A stretch of 64,000 bases of DNA from Neodontobutis hainanensis (GCA_024349245.1 JALDNG010000016.1:2529001-2593000), one strand, 5' to 3'. Shown: positions 40,601 to 54,149, counted from the stretch's first letter. Numbers and translations: made by a program. Notes: a model not told the origin generated them from the letters alone.

Positions 40601-43600
40601 TGGAAACAGCCAGGCTACATAAAAAAACAGTCATTGTAAAACCCAAGACAATAAGTGAAAAAAGGTAATATTTTTATAGAAGAGAGGAGAGCATGCTTCT
40701 TATAAATACTACACCCTGCTGCTTTTTATATTCCTATTGATTGGACCAAATAAAAAAATTACCAATTTGGCTTTACAAACATTTAATCCTATTAGTTGTA
40801 AGACTGTGTCCACTGCCCAATCCTCTGAAACCTGCACAGCAGTAATTTAATAGTTGTGGTTGAGAAGAGGGGTATTCCATTAAACTAGCTTTATTTTGAT
40901 AAGCTTTGACTCAGTTTGTATTTATCAGTTTTATCATTAATAGACTGCAGAAGAACTGAGGTTATAGTTGTGTATCATTTGTGTCATTTCCGGTGAAAGA
41001 TTTCATTGTAGACTTTCCCCGAGCGTTTCTTTATTTAAAATGACCCATTGTTTGTGTGTTTTAATATCACTGTAGTGGGTTGTCTTCAGTGCACCTCTGT
41101 TGCCTTTGTAACAGTAATATGCAATTAATGCAGTAGCAGTAATTGTCTCACCTTTTGTGCTTTTAATTATTTTCACTGGTTAATTCTGTTTCCCTGCTTC
41201 TTTTACTCTGTATGTGAAAGTGATGTACGTGGTGGTGGGCGTTTTGTCAACTTAAATGGGCTGCCCAAGGCGGAGCGTTGTCTTGGTTTATCAAGTCTGA
41301 CTGGCATTTGTCTGGCAGTCTGAGCCCAAACTAGTCTTCATGGATCCACTTTAGCTCCAGCCTCTATATTCACACCAATGCCAGCTACAATTTGGGAGAC
41401 TTTCATGGAATACCCCCTTGGTTCATTTGACACATGTTGTTGTTTAAGTTTGCCTTCACATTGTACATTCTCAAACAAGCCACATTGTCTGAACAAAGTT
41501 GAAATGGCCCCTCCTCAGCTGTAGCCGCACTGCCACAGTATGAAACTAATGGAGGAGACAAGACAAAAAGAAATCTTAACAGTATATCTCATTTACATCT
41601 TAATGAGTTTTGTGTGACTTGGGCTATTGCTGGCTATTCGCCCACTTTCAAAACTTCTCATATTTCATTACCAACTGTTTCTGAAGTCTTTCTAAAAGAC
41701 ATTTTTTCTCTTTTCATATAATGCGGACATTTGTTTTGCTTCTTTTAATTCCTATCCTAAAAGAAGTGTGCATTGTCTTTTCCCCTGCTTTTTAGTGAGT
41801 AGCTTGGACCACTTTCTTTCTCCTATCTCCCTCTAACAAACCTAATCAGGTTTCGCTTGAAAGTGAACTGAGACCTCCGCTTTCTCACTTGCTTGTTCTG
41901 CACCAGAGTCCAAATGCACAGTCTCACCTCCGTAAATGATCCGGACCTTCAGTGGAAAAGCTCTGGTTCAATTAGACTTGACCAAACATGGCTTGTGTGT
42001 CATGTGTATCCACCCACAAAGCACTGACCTCCATCCAACGTGTCGTCATTCATAAACGCCAGATATCCATTTAGATAATGGGTCCTGACCTCGTTTTAAG
42101 CTTTTGTTTACAGATTATCAATAAAAGCCGAAATACTATTCAGCTCTCATCCAGGCAGGACAGCAGGCATGTAGACGAGGAGGGGGAGGGCGGAGGGGTA
42201 GACAGTGGATGTGATGAGGGCAGGACATATCCCAGGACGGCTGACGTGAGCAAACAACCACCGTGAGTCTGTGCTGGCAAAGAGTCAGCTCCCAAAACGA
42301 CTTTCAACGGCGCAGTTATTCTTTCCCTCCACAAGGCCCTGGGAAATTATTCAGTGTGACATTGTGCGAGTTCACACAGAGAAAAGAAAACACTGTATTC
42401 ACACACTGACTATACACATTGATTATAAATTTAGACTAATATGCTTCAATTATTAGAAAAGGGTTTTTCAAATTAACGCTGCAGTGACCGAGACCTTGCC
42501 TGGGCGTGCTGAGTTACAGTCCTTGCTCCGCAGCTGTTCGAAAGAGACTTCATTTGAGGGAACGGGCGGGCAGGATGGATGAACTCGTTGACCTTGAGCT
42601 CCCGTCAGCATTTTCGATCTGGTCTGTTCCATCTACCTCGCACACACCATTTCCCTCCCTTCTCCCCATGTGAGGTCACCTCTCGTGTCGTGGCAAACGG
42701 TTGAGGTTCCAAGCCGACCGCACATGTCATCCATCAGGGCGAGGAGCTACAGCTACAGACAGCAATTATATACGCGGCTCTAACGCAGCCCCTCCCATCC
42801 GACAGGCATCCCAGCGGAAACCTGACAGCGCAGCGTACCCCCTACCACTCACGCCTATATAATATTTACATGTTGTGTGCATGAGATGATAAATGGGTCT
42901 TTTTGCATAGGTCTCCATTTTCCATACATTTACTGTTGGTCCATTGTGACCAACGTTCTATTATGATAAAGGAACCTTCCAGCTATGTATGCAACAAACA
43001 GAGGCAAGGCCGTTCATCATGCCAGTGTCTTTTTTTATGTTTGCAGAAAATTGAGTTGTATGTGAATATGTGCATTACAGTATGACATAAAGACAGATTT
43101 CAAATTAGATTTTGGCAGAATTTAGTAGTTACACAATCCCCAAAAAATAGAGACACTAATTTTTTTAACTATGGCAAGGCAAAACGAGTTAATCCTATTA
43201 TGTAAAATCTGTGTGCGCACACTTAATTAACTAGATCTGAAAGAACTGCAGCCCTTTTCAGTGTAATGAAGAAACGACGCTGGGTAAGAGCTGAGCAAAT
43301 GTGGAGGAAGTGCGATGCCCACAGGTGGTGTAGGAGCTGCTGAGCTAAAGCTTGTGGATCACACGTATCTGTTTATCTGTGTTCACAGGCTTTCCTACAG
43401 GACGGGACAGGACACGGCCAACTGTGACACTTGTCGAAACAGTGCGTGCATCATTTACAGGTGGGCTTCTTCTCACTGCTTTTTAATCATCTCCTCTGCG
43501 TTAAATGTTCAGTATGGAAATGAGACTGAACACGGGTGCTTGCATAAGGAAGTGAGCCTTGTCGTTACTGAAACACCCTGGGTCCCTGGGCTTTTTTTTG

Positions 43601-46600
43601 TGTTTTTTTTATTTATTACATTTTTCCACAACTCTAGCTGTGTTGATGCAAATGGAATAAAATTTGGACAGATTGTATACTTTGGGATATACTGTACAAT
43701 TTTTTTTAATTTCCCGGTGTTGAAATCCCTTAATGTTTCTATAGCAATTTTTCAAAGACCATTTTTTGTGTCCAACAATTTTGCACAAAAAATATAAATT
43801 GATCAAGGTTGCTGACAATTTCTGACACCCTACAGCATTTTTTAATAGAGCATGTTTCTTGTGTCCAAGAAACCCAGGTGGGGCACAAAGTAAAGGGACT
43901 GCTAGGGGGTAATTTAATGTACATTGTGTTTGATTTTAATGGTGCATTGTACAATAGTATAATAAAGTCCAAATTGTTATCTAACTTATAACATCTACGT
44001 TATTTTTACATATGCAACAGTGACTGCCCCGACCCTCTGACCGGGCTTTGGACATATCTCATATATTTTTGGATTTAATACAATTTGCAAGTGTGCGAGA
44101 GGGGTTAAAAATGTTTTGAAATGCCATCATACTGTATAATAAAAGTAGTGGTAGTATTAGGCGCTGTAGTGAGCTGACAAATGTCTTAGAGGCAGGTGGT
44201 AAATCCACTGGTGTTGTAACCTTGTACCATTTGTCACTGCAATCCAGAGACCTCTGCCGCTGTTCTTCTATTGTTACATTTCTCTCTAAAACAAGAAACA
44301 GACAGCTGTTTGGAAAATACTCTCAAGCCTGAAAAATACACCGAGGGAAAAAGATCTTACAGAAAGGAAATCTATCCAACAAGAAGTAATAACCACGCAC
44401 TTCAACAAACACCAAACTTTTGTCCTTTTTCCCACGTTGACAAATCTTGACAAATAATGGGTTGCCCCTTCAATCAACTAACCTGTGATTTCTAAATGAT
44501 TATAATTGCCCAAATTATACAATGCTTGCTCTAATTAGATAATAACATGGTGGGATCAAAACACCACCTCTGCTCTGCAACAAGGGAAGCTATGACTAAG
44601 GAGCTTACCACTTGGTTTCTCTGAAAATATCGCAGCCTTTCTCGGTCTACTGCTGTTGTGTGCTGCCATTTGCCAGACGCATTGATCTGTTTACATTTGA
44701 GCAAAGTAAGTGCTGCATTCAGAAAGTATAGGTTTTTGTGTCGGTGGAAATGACTAAAACCGTTTCCGAGCTGTGAAGTTGTTTTTTTTATTTTTCATTT
44801 TTTCATAAAGATGGAATGAATCAACTGTTTTACCGACTGATTCGAAAGCCTGACGTGTTTTTAAAAACCCAGTAAGAAAGTATAGTAAGTGGTATTCTCG
44901 TTAAATTTTACCGATCTTATCTCCTTCGGCTAAATCCTGCCAACTCTGCATGTCATTTTAAGGAACGTGGCTTAATTAACAAAGCCTCTGCAATACTGAT
45001 GACATGAGTCTATTGTTGGGAACGAAATGGCCGTGGATTGTGCAGAGCGCTATTAAGCGGAAAATCTTCATTATCATTTCATCTGTTTTGTTAAAAATCT
45101 GTTTATTTCAGCTCGTTTGACTGTTTTTTTAACAGTCAGTGAGGGAAGCCGAGCTGGAGTTGGCAATCCGAGCTGTAATCTGTCACGGTCCTTATTTTTC
45201 TTTGCCAAAGTAATTGTCAAAAATATGTTCCAATCAGGAAAGCACAAAGTTTTGTATTCTGTTACATCAAGGTCTTAAGGTGGGCTTGTGTTCTATTTCA
45301 TTACATGAAGGTACATTACATTTAAATTTACTCATGAGTTGTTGAAGGGGTCATGTTTTATAATTAAAGGCCTTTTAGCCTAATTCCCACTGAAGAGGTT
45401 GGACACAGGTTGGGTCTGCACAGGTCTGTTTTCATTGCCAAAGGCTACAGAGTGTCCCAAAAAAAAAGCCAAAAAATGAACTGTACTGTGCTTGTGGTTC
45501 CACCAGTGTCGTCCGCTTAACACTTGATTGTACATTCTAATTCAGCCAAAACCTGGGAACAAATAAAGCTGTGTTCTTGTGTTTAAGACTGATTGGTACA
45601 AGTACTGTGAATGTAAATTTAAAACATTCAAATTCAAAATAACTTGATTAATCCCAAAGCGGAGATTCGGTTGTTAGGTCACTTCAAATGAATTGATTTT
45701 GACTTCATCTTCCATGTCCAAGTCTTATGGAAGTCGGGAACTAGGAGTTCCTATGATGTTCTGTCCTGCAGCTCACTGATCTCAGACGTCTACTGGCTGC
45801 TCTCTGTTCTTCAAAAGCCCAATGCAGGGGATGGTCCATGTTGTTCATTACAGCATCCATCCTCCTCCACTACATCAACCAGAGTTTTCAAACTCATTTA
45901 CATTTCATTACTTAGTGTCATATCAGGCACACTTTGTAGGGTTATTCTATTTTAAGAATGATATTTTAACAATATTCAGCTTATATATTTTAAGGTTAAA
46001 AGTTATTTAATGTTGCACAATCTTCTTATGTTGTCTATTGCTGCAGTATATGGTTTTACCACCAGCCTCTCTCTGCTATTCAGCAAGATTTATTATCTTC
46101 TTTATCATTAATAATTCAAACGCATCTTCTTTTTAAAGAAATGATTAAAGAATTATATTTCATCACAGATCTTTTTTTCTAAACTCTCCTGCACACATCA
46201 CAGAGGAAACACACATCTTCAGTGGCTACCCATACCCATGTTTTGTAATGTCTATATTACAGAATGACTTCCTATCCTCTTCTAACCTTGAGCAGGTTTT
46301 AATCTTACCTCAACATAATGTAATGTTGCATATTTACAGTGCGTTTTTTGTTTTTGAAGCTTTTTATCATAGAATCCCACCAGCTGTTGAATTGCATCAT
46401 TTTAACACATTCACCTTTCTTATTAATTTGTCAGACAAGCACAAGATAAAACCTAAAGCATTGCTATAATCAGATTAAAATGAAATCTGCAGCTTAAATG
46501 CCTGGTTAAGGTTAAATTTAATAAAGAGTGAGAATAAGAACAGTCTGGAATCCACACAGTAGTGAGAATGTTATCAAGTAAAAACCAGGGGCTCATATTA

Positions 46601-49600
46601 TATTCCTACAGCAGTAATGACCTCGCAGCACGGACAGAGTGACACTTTGACGGGCCATGTAGAATGACACAAAAAGACAAGCTAAACAACAATTATCCCC
46701 TCAAAATTCTACCGCACGATGCGATTTTAGCACGATTAGCTCCGAAGCCTTGAGACATAACCTAATTTAAGACTACGGCCTGGCAGCCCCTACGCCCGAT
46801 CGTATGGTCAATAAATTGCTGACTGTAACAGCTGCAGAGCTCAGGTAGTCAATCTCTGGGTTTTAGCCCGGCTCCATCTCTCCACCCACCCTCAGTACAC
46901 TGCAGCGTCTCATACATCACTGCAACAAATAGGCCATACATATGGGAGCGTAAAGAAAGGGGCACAGAGACTGAATGCATGGGAGATTAATCAGTGGAGT
47001 AATCCTATAGAGTTGTCCTGTAGCCTAAGGAGATGCACACATCCATTTAGTGAGTGATGCATGATTGGGAGTTTTGAAGTATGGTTGTATGTGTTATTTT
47101 GTTTTATATACATTTCTGAGAACACACTAAGCTTCTGAGAAAAAAAAAAAAAAGTCTTATCGAATCAACACACTATTCTACTAATGTTCATGAAGCATGC
47201 GCTGAGCACAGCATTTAGATGTAAGATATTAGATACTGTGAGTCCTACTGTTTTTATCCACTTTTAAATTTGATATTTGGTATGTCCCCCTTTTGCAGCA
47301 GTTACAGCAGCACATGTCTCTGGCATCATGTCGATATGTTTCCTGAGAACTTAAACACTAACGAAAAACATGATTATGTGACATTGACAGTAAATTAGAC
47401 GAGATGAGGTTAATGATGAGTTATTTTAATGACCATTTCAACAAAAACAAATGACACCTGTGTTTATTGAAACATAACAGTCCCATGTACTAAGTTTGCA
47501 TCAGTGCCTTTACAGAGTCCTTATGTGGTGCTTTTTCACTGACACTGCAGTCCTCCAGACTGCGTAAATGCTGCTACTGCTACAGGTAAGTAAAAAAAAA
47601 TACTGCTACGTCAAAAATCCATGAAACTTCTTTATTATCAGAATCATAGACTTTCTCCTGACAAGTGTATTGATATCCCCAGAATTATACAGACAGAAAA
47701 TAGTCAAGGTGTTTTTTTCGGGGGGATGAGGGAGGGTAGAGAGTGTGGAAGTGGGGTATGACACATAACTAGCATGGTTGAAATCTCTGACATGGTTAGT
47801 CATTCTATTATATCAATATGTGTACTCAAACATAACAATAAGGTACGAAAGGTTAACCTGACTCTCTCAGATAAAACTGCCCACATGACATAGTCTGTTT
47901 CACAGAACCATCTGCGAAGGCTCTCATTGAAAGCTTTGTCATCTTCTGTTAGGTGATTGGATTAGGCACCGAATAGTATCTGCCCACTACAAGATTTTGC
48001 AAAGTGAATCTGTGAATAAAAGGAATGTTAACAAATACTAAATTGGTAAATTAGGAACATAGTGCGATAAAAGAGTGTGTAGGATATGCAAAAGCCAGTA
48101 GGAATAGAGCACACAAATCTTTTCTTTCCAGAAAATTCTTTAGTGTCACTTTTAGTGTTAGCAAAATACATTAGCATCAACGCTAACCTCTTTCAGCAGA
48201 ACCATGTTGGTAACAAAGAGAAGAGGACGCTTATTGCATTTGTCAAATTAAAAACCTGCCTCTTTCTGTTCATGCTGCTACATCATTGGTCACAAGAGAC
48301 CGGTGAGCCCATGGTTTGACTCAAGCGGTTTGCTTGGCATGATACAAAATAGATTTACCCGAGTTTGAAAACTCCCAAATCTCGCGAGAATCCAGCTGCA
48401 GCGCAAGGTAAACGAAAAGGCCTCCACACTCTAAACACACTAAACAATAATGTCACCAACGCACATCAACACCCCTAGCACCACATGACACCCGCTCCGA
48501 AGCTCTCTAGGTCGGCAGGAACTAGCATTCCTCTAGAGGAAGTCAAGATAAAGTCTGGAGGATAGTGCTTGTCTGAAAAGCATGCAACTTCTTCATTTGT
48601 AGTTTAAGCAAGAGTTACTCCATTTGCAAATTACGACTGACCTACCGCGGAGTGAACCAACTATAGTGATGGAATCTTGGAAAAATGTGTTAAGATCAAA
48701 GCTTGGCCCAGCTCTTATTCTCATCATGCTGCGCCGAGTAAGAAGCAGCATCGGAAGCAAAGTAATAGCAATAAGACACTGTAGGTTCTAACAATGACTT
48801 TGAAAAACAGTTAAGTTCAATAAAAGGCAACAGCCTGCGATATGATAAGACGCTGGGATCTAATTAGCACTTGTGTCCCCCGCTGAGATGCTGTGGTTGT
48901 TTTGGTGAACGATTGTCAAGATTGCCTTTTCTGTTTGTCTCATTAATGAGATTGGGGTTATCTTTGCTGCACTTTTGTAAAAGAAGGAAACCAAAACAAA
49001 CCGGCAGTGACTTTTCTGTCTAATACAAATGTCAGAAGAAGATTTTGTGCGTTTGATTTACATACAAAAACTTTTCAACTGTTACCTGTCAGCAGCAGAG
49101 AATAACTGTCGCTGAGGTGATTTAATCTCCCGCACGCCATCATCGCAACATCCGATTATGTTACAGTAGCCTGCACTTGAGCGACTCCTCTTGTCAACTG
49201 TGAGGGTTTGAACTGTGAATGGCCGAAGGGGGAAATCACAAGAGAGGAAATTGCTTTACACTGAAATGTGCCAGTATCTGGAAGAACAAAGACAGGTATA
49301 CACAAACATGGTGCTCAAAAGACAGCACTCAGCAGTAACAGCATCCCCCCTAGGAGCAGCAATCATCGTACGGTGCTTGGCTCACCATGACCACAGACAG
49401 ACAAAGGCCTCGCCGCTGATCACACAGCAACTGTTACTTACACTGCATAACTAAAGAGATGATTAATCTGCCTTTGCCGAATGCCCCGGAAAGAGCCTCT
49501 CTGTCTCCAGCAGCTTCAATCTGTTTGTGTACACTGATGATCTTAGATATAGGGCTTTTGTTTGCTCAAGCACCTGCTCCCCAGAGCCACCCGCATCGTA

Positions 49601-52600
49601 TATAGCACTGCCTCTGGCTTCCCGCTCAGGAGTTTGTCTATGCTATACGGTAACTGCGCTGATCTGCCAAGTGATTAATTGCTTACTAATTGCAGTGGTG
49701 CATGATGGCGCTGCATTGACTTGGCTCGCTGTCTGTTAAGCCAAAGTAATGTATACAGAAAGCAATGTTTGTCAATGTTTCTTGATGGAAAGATGAGACA
49801 AACGCAATGTCAAAGTAAAATCATACTTTTATAAACAGAATTGGCTTTAATCTATATTTAAACCTTGGTCTGTCAAGGATTCAGAAACCGCAAGACCTTC
49901 TGCTTAACATATTACTTCTATATTCCCTGAACCTGTGTATCCGAGCACCCTTTAATCCTACCTAATGATTCATTCATCGAAAGTCTGCCAAACTGTGCTG
50001 CAGCCCATCCCTGAAGGCTTTAACAGAGCCCTGTTCCTACCTGACACTTATCTTAAGGGTGAGGACAGTTCCCTGGATTCATTATGTCACTTTGAGTGTA
50101 GCATATCCTTCAGTCCACTAATTACACTGCCCGTCACAGCTGTTAGCCTATCAGGTCTGGCTTTGTACCTGAATGTCTATTTGTCCACCTGCAGACAGGA
50201 AGGGGCCGATGTGTTTGACCTTCATGTGTTAGATGTCATCTCTTTTGTCAGCGCCTGTGCTCCTAACTAGCTTTAATCCTGAAGGCATAATATGTCAGGC
50301 TGAACTGTGAGCTTGCCTTTTTAATAATAGACTTTTAGAGTGATTAAGGAATGATAAAATATCTAAAATGAAGGTTGACGTTGAACTTGAGGCATTCAAA
50401 TCTTTTCAGAAAAAAACTGAAGAAGATAGTGAAGACAAGAGTGGGGAGAATAAGGGGGGAGATCAAACAAATTATTCATAAATTGCCTCAAGGGCATTCC
50501 GGACGCAAAAATAGAGAGGACCCTTTGCTTTTCAGAAACTAACTACACAGAGGTTTGAAACCAGAGAAATGTGCTCCAATTTTGCCTAATATTCAGTGGT
50601 GGACAAAATTACTTTTCGGTTGTTTTTGTTGAATTGGCCATGGAAATACCTAGCCTGGTTCTACCAGACTCTCGTACATTTCATTTGTACAGAGAGTCTG
50701 GCCTCGCTCCATTGACAAGCGTTTACTTCCTTGTATGCGGGAACTCTGTTGAAGTTTAAAACTATTGGATCTGCCCAGAGTCACTCAGGATCTGCCATAG
50801 CCAATCGCTAACGTGTGGTCGTGACGTATGTCATGCGCCGAAACCGACCGGAAACAACAAGTCACTCCCTCTGTTCGCTGATTGGTCCTACAAAAAATTG
50901 ATTTCTGGAAACCTAAGAATATACAGCGATCCCAGACTAAGTACTAAAGCGAAATGAAATTGAGCGGAAGTACGTAGGAGGGCGGAGCCAGGCTAGGAAA
51001 TACCTGTAAAACCACTGAATCATCTACAAAGTTGTTTATGCTCACACAATTATGTTACTTTGCAGAAAAATCCATGGGTTGACAAGTTCTCAGGAAATAC
51101 CATGATTATGACTTAAGATTATGACTTACTAGGGCGAATGTTTATGTGTGTGGAGTCGTTAAGCAATTTGTTTCTTGTGAGACTTGAGACTCCCGCAAGA
51201 CTTGACTCAAAGGAACTGTGGACCGCCAGCTGGTCTGCAGCCAATTCTTGCATGGACAGACCCCATCCACCACAAAATGAATCAGTAAGTCAAAAGGTCA
51301 TGGTACTGCCCCCTGAATTCTTACTGATTGTAAATGTATTCAATTGCATTCAGTGATAGTTTCTTTTGTTTCCCTTTTGTTCCTACTGGAAAATCTCACA
51401 AAAATTCTCAAGAACCGGACAAAATCTTTGTATATTGTATCAATTTGGTTTATTCTAATGGACATCGCTCTTTCGGATGCTATCAAGTCATGTCATTTTG
51501 CATTGTTTCATGTCATGCTTTTTTGTTTTTGTGTTTAGGTGTGCATCTTGGTTGTGTATCAAGATAACACAGAAGTTTGTTTTCATCATACAAATACAGC
51601 AAATTGAAATCTGGGTCAGGTTTTACTCCTGTCTGTCTGGTGTTAAATATGGTCAACCACACTGATGTTTCAGTAATACTCCGATTATAATGTTGTCTCT
51701 GGCTGTGTTCAAGCAGATGTCATTCAACGCAATGTTTGTTGAAAAACCTGGAAATATCTTTAGTCACAGAGTGTCATTTTGGCAGATGCAAAGCGGATGA
51801 TTTATGCTTTTTATTTCCACTCTGGTGCTTTGGAAATGAATTGCATACCCCAGGAATAAATACATTAAAGGGGTACTACAAATCAATAGCAATAGAGTGA
51901 AAAAAGATGGTGTATTATATTGCGTTTATCCCTTGCTTGAATACATGCCGTTAATCAGCGTCTGCTTGGCCTCTCAATGGTTTCATTTGGATGGGATTAA
52001 GCCCCACATTTCTTCCGGCCCAGGGTGAATTAATCGGTGAGAGAGTTTAACTACGGTGGCAGGGCAGCAACAGACACTGACCAGCATGGGATTACACTGT
52101 CGGCCGTGGGAGTCGGATGTCAGGAGCAACCCACATTCTGACTCTTTTTTAATATAAAAATATAATCTATGCAGGAAAAGCCCTTTGACTGCATGCATAA
52201 AAATATACTGAGATGATGCAAAGAGACTCTATTAGTTGGAGGAGTCTCTGAAAAATGGATATGTGCCGAAAGAGATAAGCGCTGCCAGGGCGTCTGTTGG
52301 TGGATTTGAGCCGTGTGCCTCCCTCCTACTTCCATCTGGACAGCAGCAGATTATGGACGTAGGGATGAATAAGTCAAAAATCACTTAAAGCCAAACGAAT
52401 TAACCTGGTTTTGTAGCTAATCATGAAATCCACTACCTCTAATCAGAATAACTTGTACTTGTTTACTTGTGTGCACTTAAAGCAACACCATGTAACTATT
52501 TAGCATAAAAGAATTAGCCTACTATGTAGCTTCAAATTTATGGTTCTCTGATATAAAAAGGAAGAATACCTCCTACACATATCTCACCATTATTCACCCT

Positions 52601-54149
52601 TTTCTTAAACACATCTGTGTAATTCCACTAAATGTGTGTTGCATAGTGTTGCTTAGACTCAATATGACTCAATAAAGACTCAATATGCAGGGTGTGTTAT
52701 GAAGTGCTTTTTGGCATTATATTTTTCACAATAATAATAAAATAAACTACAAAAAGTAGCCCCCAGTATTTAATTGATGAATCATACAGTTTTGTGCTCC
52801 ATTACAAATCAATAATCATCTTAATACTATTCTTTGGCACAGAAAGAGAGAACTATGAGAAGATGCTGCACTTGGTGGTATGCCTAATTTAAATGGAAGC
52901 CAAATGTATTCAGTCTTGAACATAAGGATTGTTTTTTTTCTGTTGCTATTGTGCCTCCGTGTGGTTGTTTTAAAATTTATGTTTGTTTAGTTTTTATTAC
53001 GTGCCCGTTGACATTGAATGAAAAATGTCCAGGAGTAGACCCCCGGGGAACACCACACTATTGTTGATACTGTGTGTGAGCTTACATGGTGGTGTTGTAG
53101 CCAAGACTGCTTTGACCGGGACCAAGTCATGTCCTGGACCAGAGGTCAAGACAACACCAGAACTATGTTAGGTCAAGACCAAGTCAAGACCAAAACCATG
53201 TCATGGTTAGACCAGCATCAAGTCCAGAGCCAGGGTACAATAAACTGTAATAGATACAAGGGAACAGTAAAATAAATGTAAACAGTCTAAGTCCAGTCAT
53301 AGACCAAGTTCAGATTCTTGAAAATAAGTGTTTGGTGAAGGAGACACATTTTTTATTGAATTTTAAATGACTGAAATTTTCAATTCCAAGAAAATACAAA
53401 TATGCCATTTGTGGTCTTGGTTGGAATTGAGATCATGTCAACACAAAGACTTATACCAAATTGTAAAAGTGATTGTGCTGTTATGTTGTACAGTATATTA
53501 GTGTATACATTTATATATACATTATGTCAGTTCATAGCGTTCTGAAGCACTACTCCTTCAAATATTTATTTGCTGTAACAGGGCTGTAACTGTTGAGGTT
53601 GAAGATTGTTTAATAATCTAAATAACACTTTCAAAAAATTATGATAAATGCAAAGAGTCTTTTTTACGTTACTAATTCATAATTCTTGGCAGCATTATAT
53701 ATAAAAAAAAATCCTATACTGTTTATAGGGCTCACTTAAAGATGAAAGACATTTTTTCTCTTTTAGTTCTTGACGTTCTTAGAGATAAAAACATCCAGGT
53801 CCCCTGCTTTATTCAATGTCCACTGTATTTTATTTTATTTGCACCAGGTTCTTAATGTAGTGGCTAGCAACATACCAAACACATCCACCAACATTTAATT
53901 TTATTGAGGAGGGTTGTGCACTGAGTGAGCATTAATGTATTTTATGTAATTCTCTATTGTTGCAGTGTTGAACTGGACTTTAAGCTGCAAGAGGACAAGC
54001 TGCAGCCCCTCATGAAGAGACTTTGCCCCATGGACAGCCAGCAATGTCCCGCTCTGCCTTACCCCAATGAAGTTTTTACATCTACCCCAAAGAGGAAGTC
54101 AAAGTCCGAGTCCAAAAAGCATGCACGTTGGAAACTCTGGTTCCTGTAA
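36502..54149 (+). CDS. insyn2a: insyn2a (FAM196A), inhibitory synaptic factor 2A, three coding exons
   Basis: Joined coding exons 36502-37646, 43389-43460 and 53966-54149 give 466 residues, close to the mammalian INSYN2A length as I remember it. The joins keep frame (phase 2 at both introns) and use canonical AG/GT sites. Family hallmarks seen: MVSKED start, KKRNKALQVRFKDICEAQNE (residues 42-61), MPARRSIPNVTKSTGVQTSP (82-101), a coiled-coil-like DIKAQLQ...VIQELEKG segment (about 344-376), a CDTC..SAC cysteine cluster (394-402) and the basic-aromatic C-terminus RWKLWFL. There is no signal peptide or membrane segment. INSYN2A is known as a component of the inhibitory postsynapse; a cytoplasmic scaffold role is inferred. 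The middle (about 140-335) is low-complexity, Ser-rich and probably disordered. The paralogue INSYN2B is less likely because the last two exons match the A form. The start at 36502 is chosen because the in-frame ATG at 36460 lies upstream of the splice acceptor. Confidence 0.95.
37813..38019 (+). mobile_element. tRNA-derived SINE, family A, copy 2
   Basis: The head has A-box TAGCTTAGTGGGTAGAGCGG and B-box GGTTCAATTCTC, then body GTGTCCTTGGGCAAGACACTT and tail GCGTCAGCTAAATGAATAAA. It lies 170 bp into the first intron downstream of the large insyn2a coding exon, in the sense direction. Confidence 0.75.
40428..40455. repeat. Poly-T run of 28
   Basis: An uninterrupted T28 in the insyn2a intron. 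It could be the poly(A) tail of an antisense retroposon, but no body is recognisable next to it. Confidence 0.9.
43389..43460 (+). CDS. insyn2a: insyn2a coding exon 2 (72 nt)
   Basis: This exon encodes the conserved LSYRTGQDTANCDTC block and RNSACIIY. The acceptor is TTCACAG|GC and the donor is TTTACAG|GTGGGC. It completes a Gly codon begun in the previous exon and leaves AG for the Ser codon finished in the next. The closely spaced cysteines (CDTC plus a further Cys) are invariant in the family as I remember it. Confidence 0.93.
50651..50995. mobile_element. 345-bp MITE with 9-bp target duplication
   Basis: The ends are TAGCCTGG and CCAGGCTA. Flanks are identical 9-bp copies of GGAAATACC at 50642-50650 and 50996-51004. 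A hairpin of CCAGACTCTC with GAGAGTCTGG sits near the left end (50664-50702). It is non-coding. A 9-bp duplication fits Mutator-like elements; an 8-bp reading would fit hAT. Confidence 0.75.
52477..52656. mobile_element. Short MITE with CAACAC(C/T)ATG ends
   Basis: TTAAAGCAACACCATGTAAC at the left and TTGCATAGTGTTGCTTAG at the right form inverted ends around about 140 bp. They resemble those of the element at 22.4 kb. The right TTAA has decayed to TTAG. Confidence 0.5.
53091..53442. mobile_element. Second copy of the GTGTTGTAG / AAGACCAAG repeat
   Basis: GGTGTTGTAGCCAAGACTGC at the left, many CAAGACCAAGTC-like motifs inside, and an inverse end near ATCATGTCAACAC at the right. It resembles the termini at 19.48 and 20.89 kb. 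It is non-coding and lies in the last insyn2a intron. Confidence 0.35.
53966..54149 (+). CDS. insyn2a: insyn2a last coding exon with stop
   Basis: The acceptor is TATTGTTGCAG at 53965. The exon encodes SVELDFKLQEDKLQP, a Pro/Ser-rich linker, a Lys/Arg-rich stretch (PKRKSKSESKK) and the terminal ARWKLWFL, followed by TAA at 54147-54149. The extreme C-terminus matches vertebrate INSYN2A. Confidence 0.95.

Larger units (their letters stand above)
37647..43388 (+). other. insyn2a: insyn2a intron between coding exons 1 and 2
   Basis: GT...AG intron of 5742 bp. It contains a sense SINE near its start, a T28 run, and a 42.1-42.85 kb stretch with more CpG than its surroundings and a splice-bounded interval (see findings). 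No nested gene was recognised on either strand. Confidence 0.9.
43461..53965 (+). other. insyn2a: insyn2a intron between coding exons 2 and 3
   Basis: GT...AG intron of 10505 bp. It holds the 345-bp MITE at 50.65 kb, the short MITE at 52.48 kb and the GTGTTGTAG repeat at 53.1 kb. No nested coding gene was recognised. Confidence 0.9.

Noticed and set aside
47270..47345. Possible further Tc1/mariner fragment (TTTTGCAGCAGTTACAGC...)
   Set aside because: The resemblance is short, with no terminal repeat and no transposase blocks.
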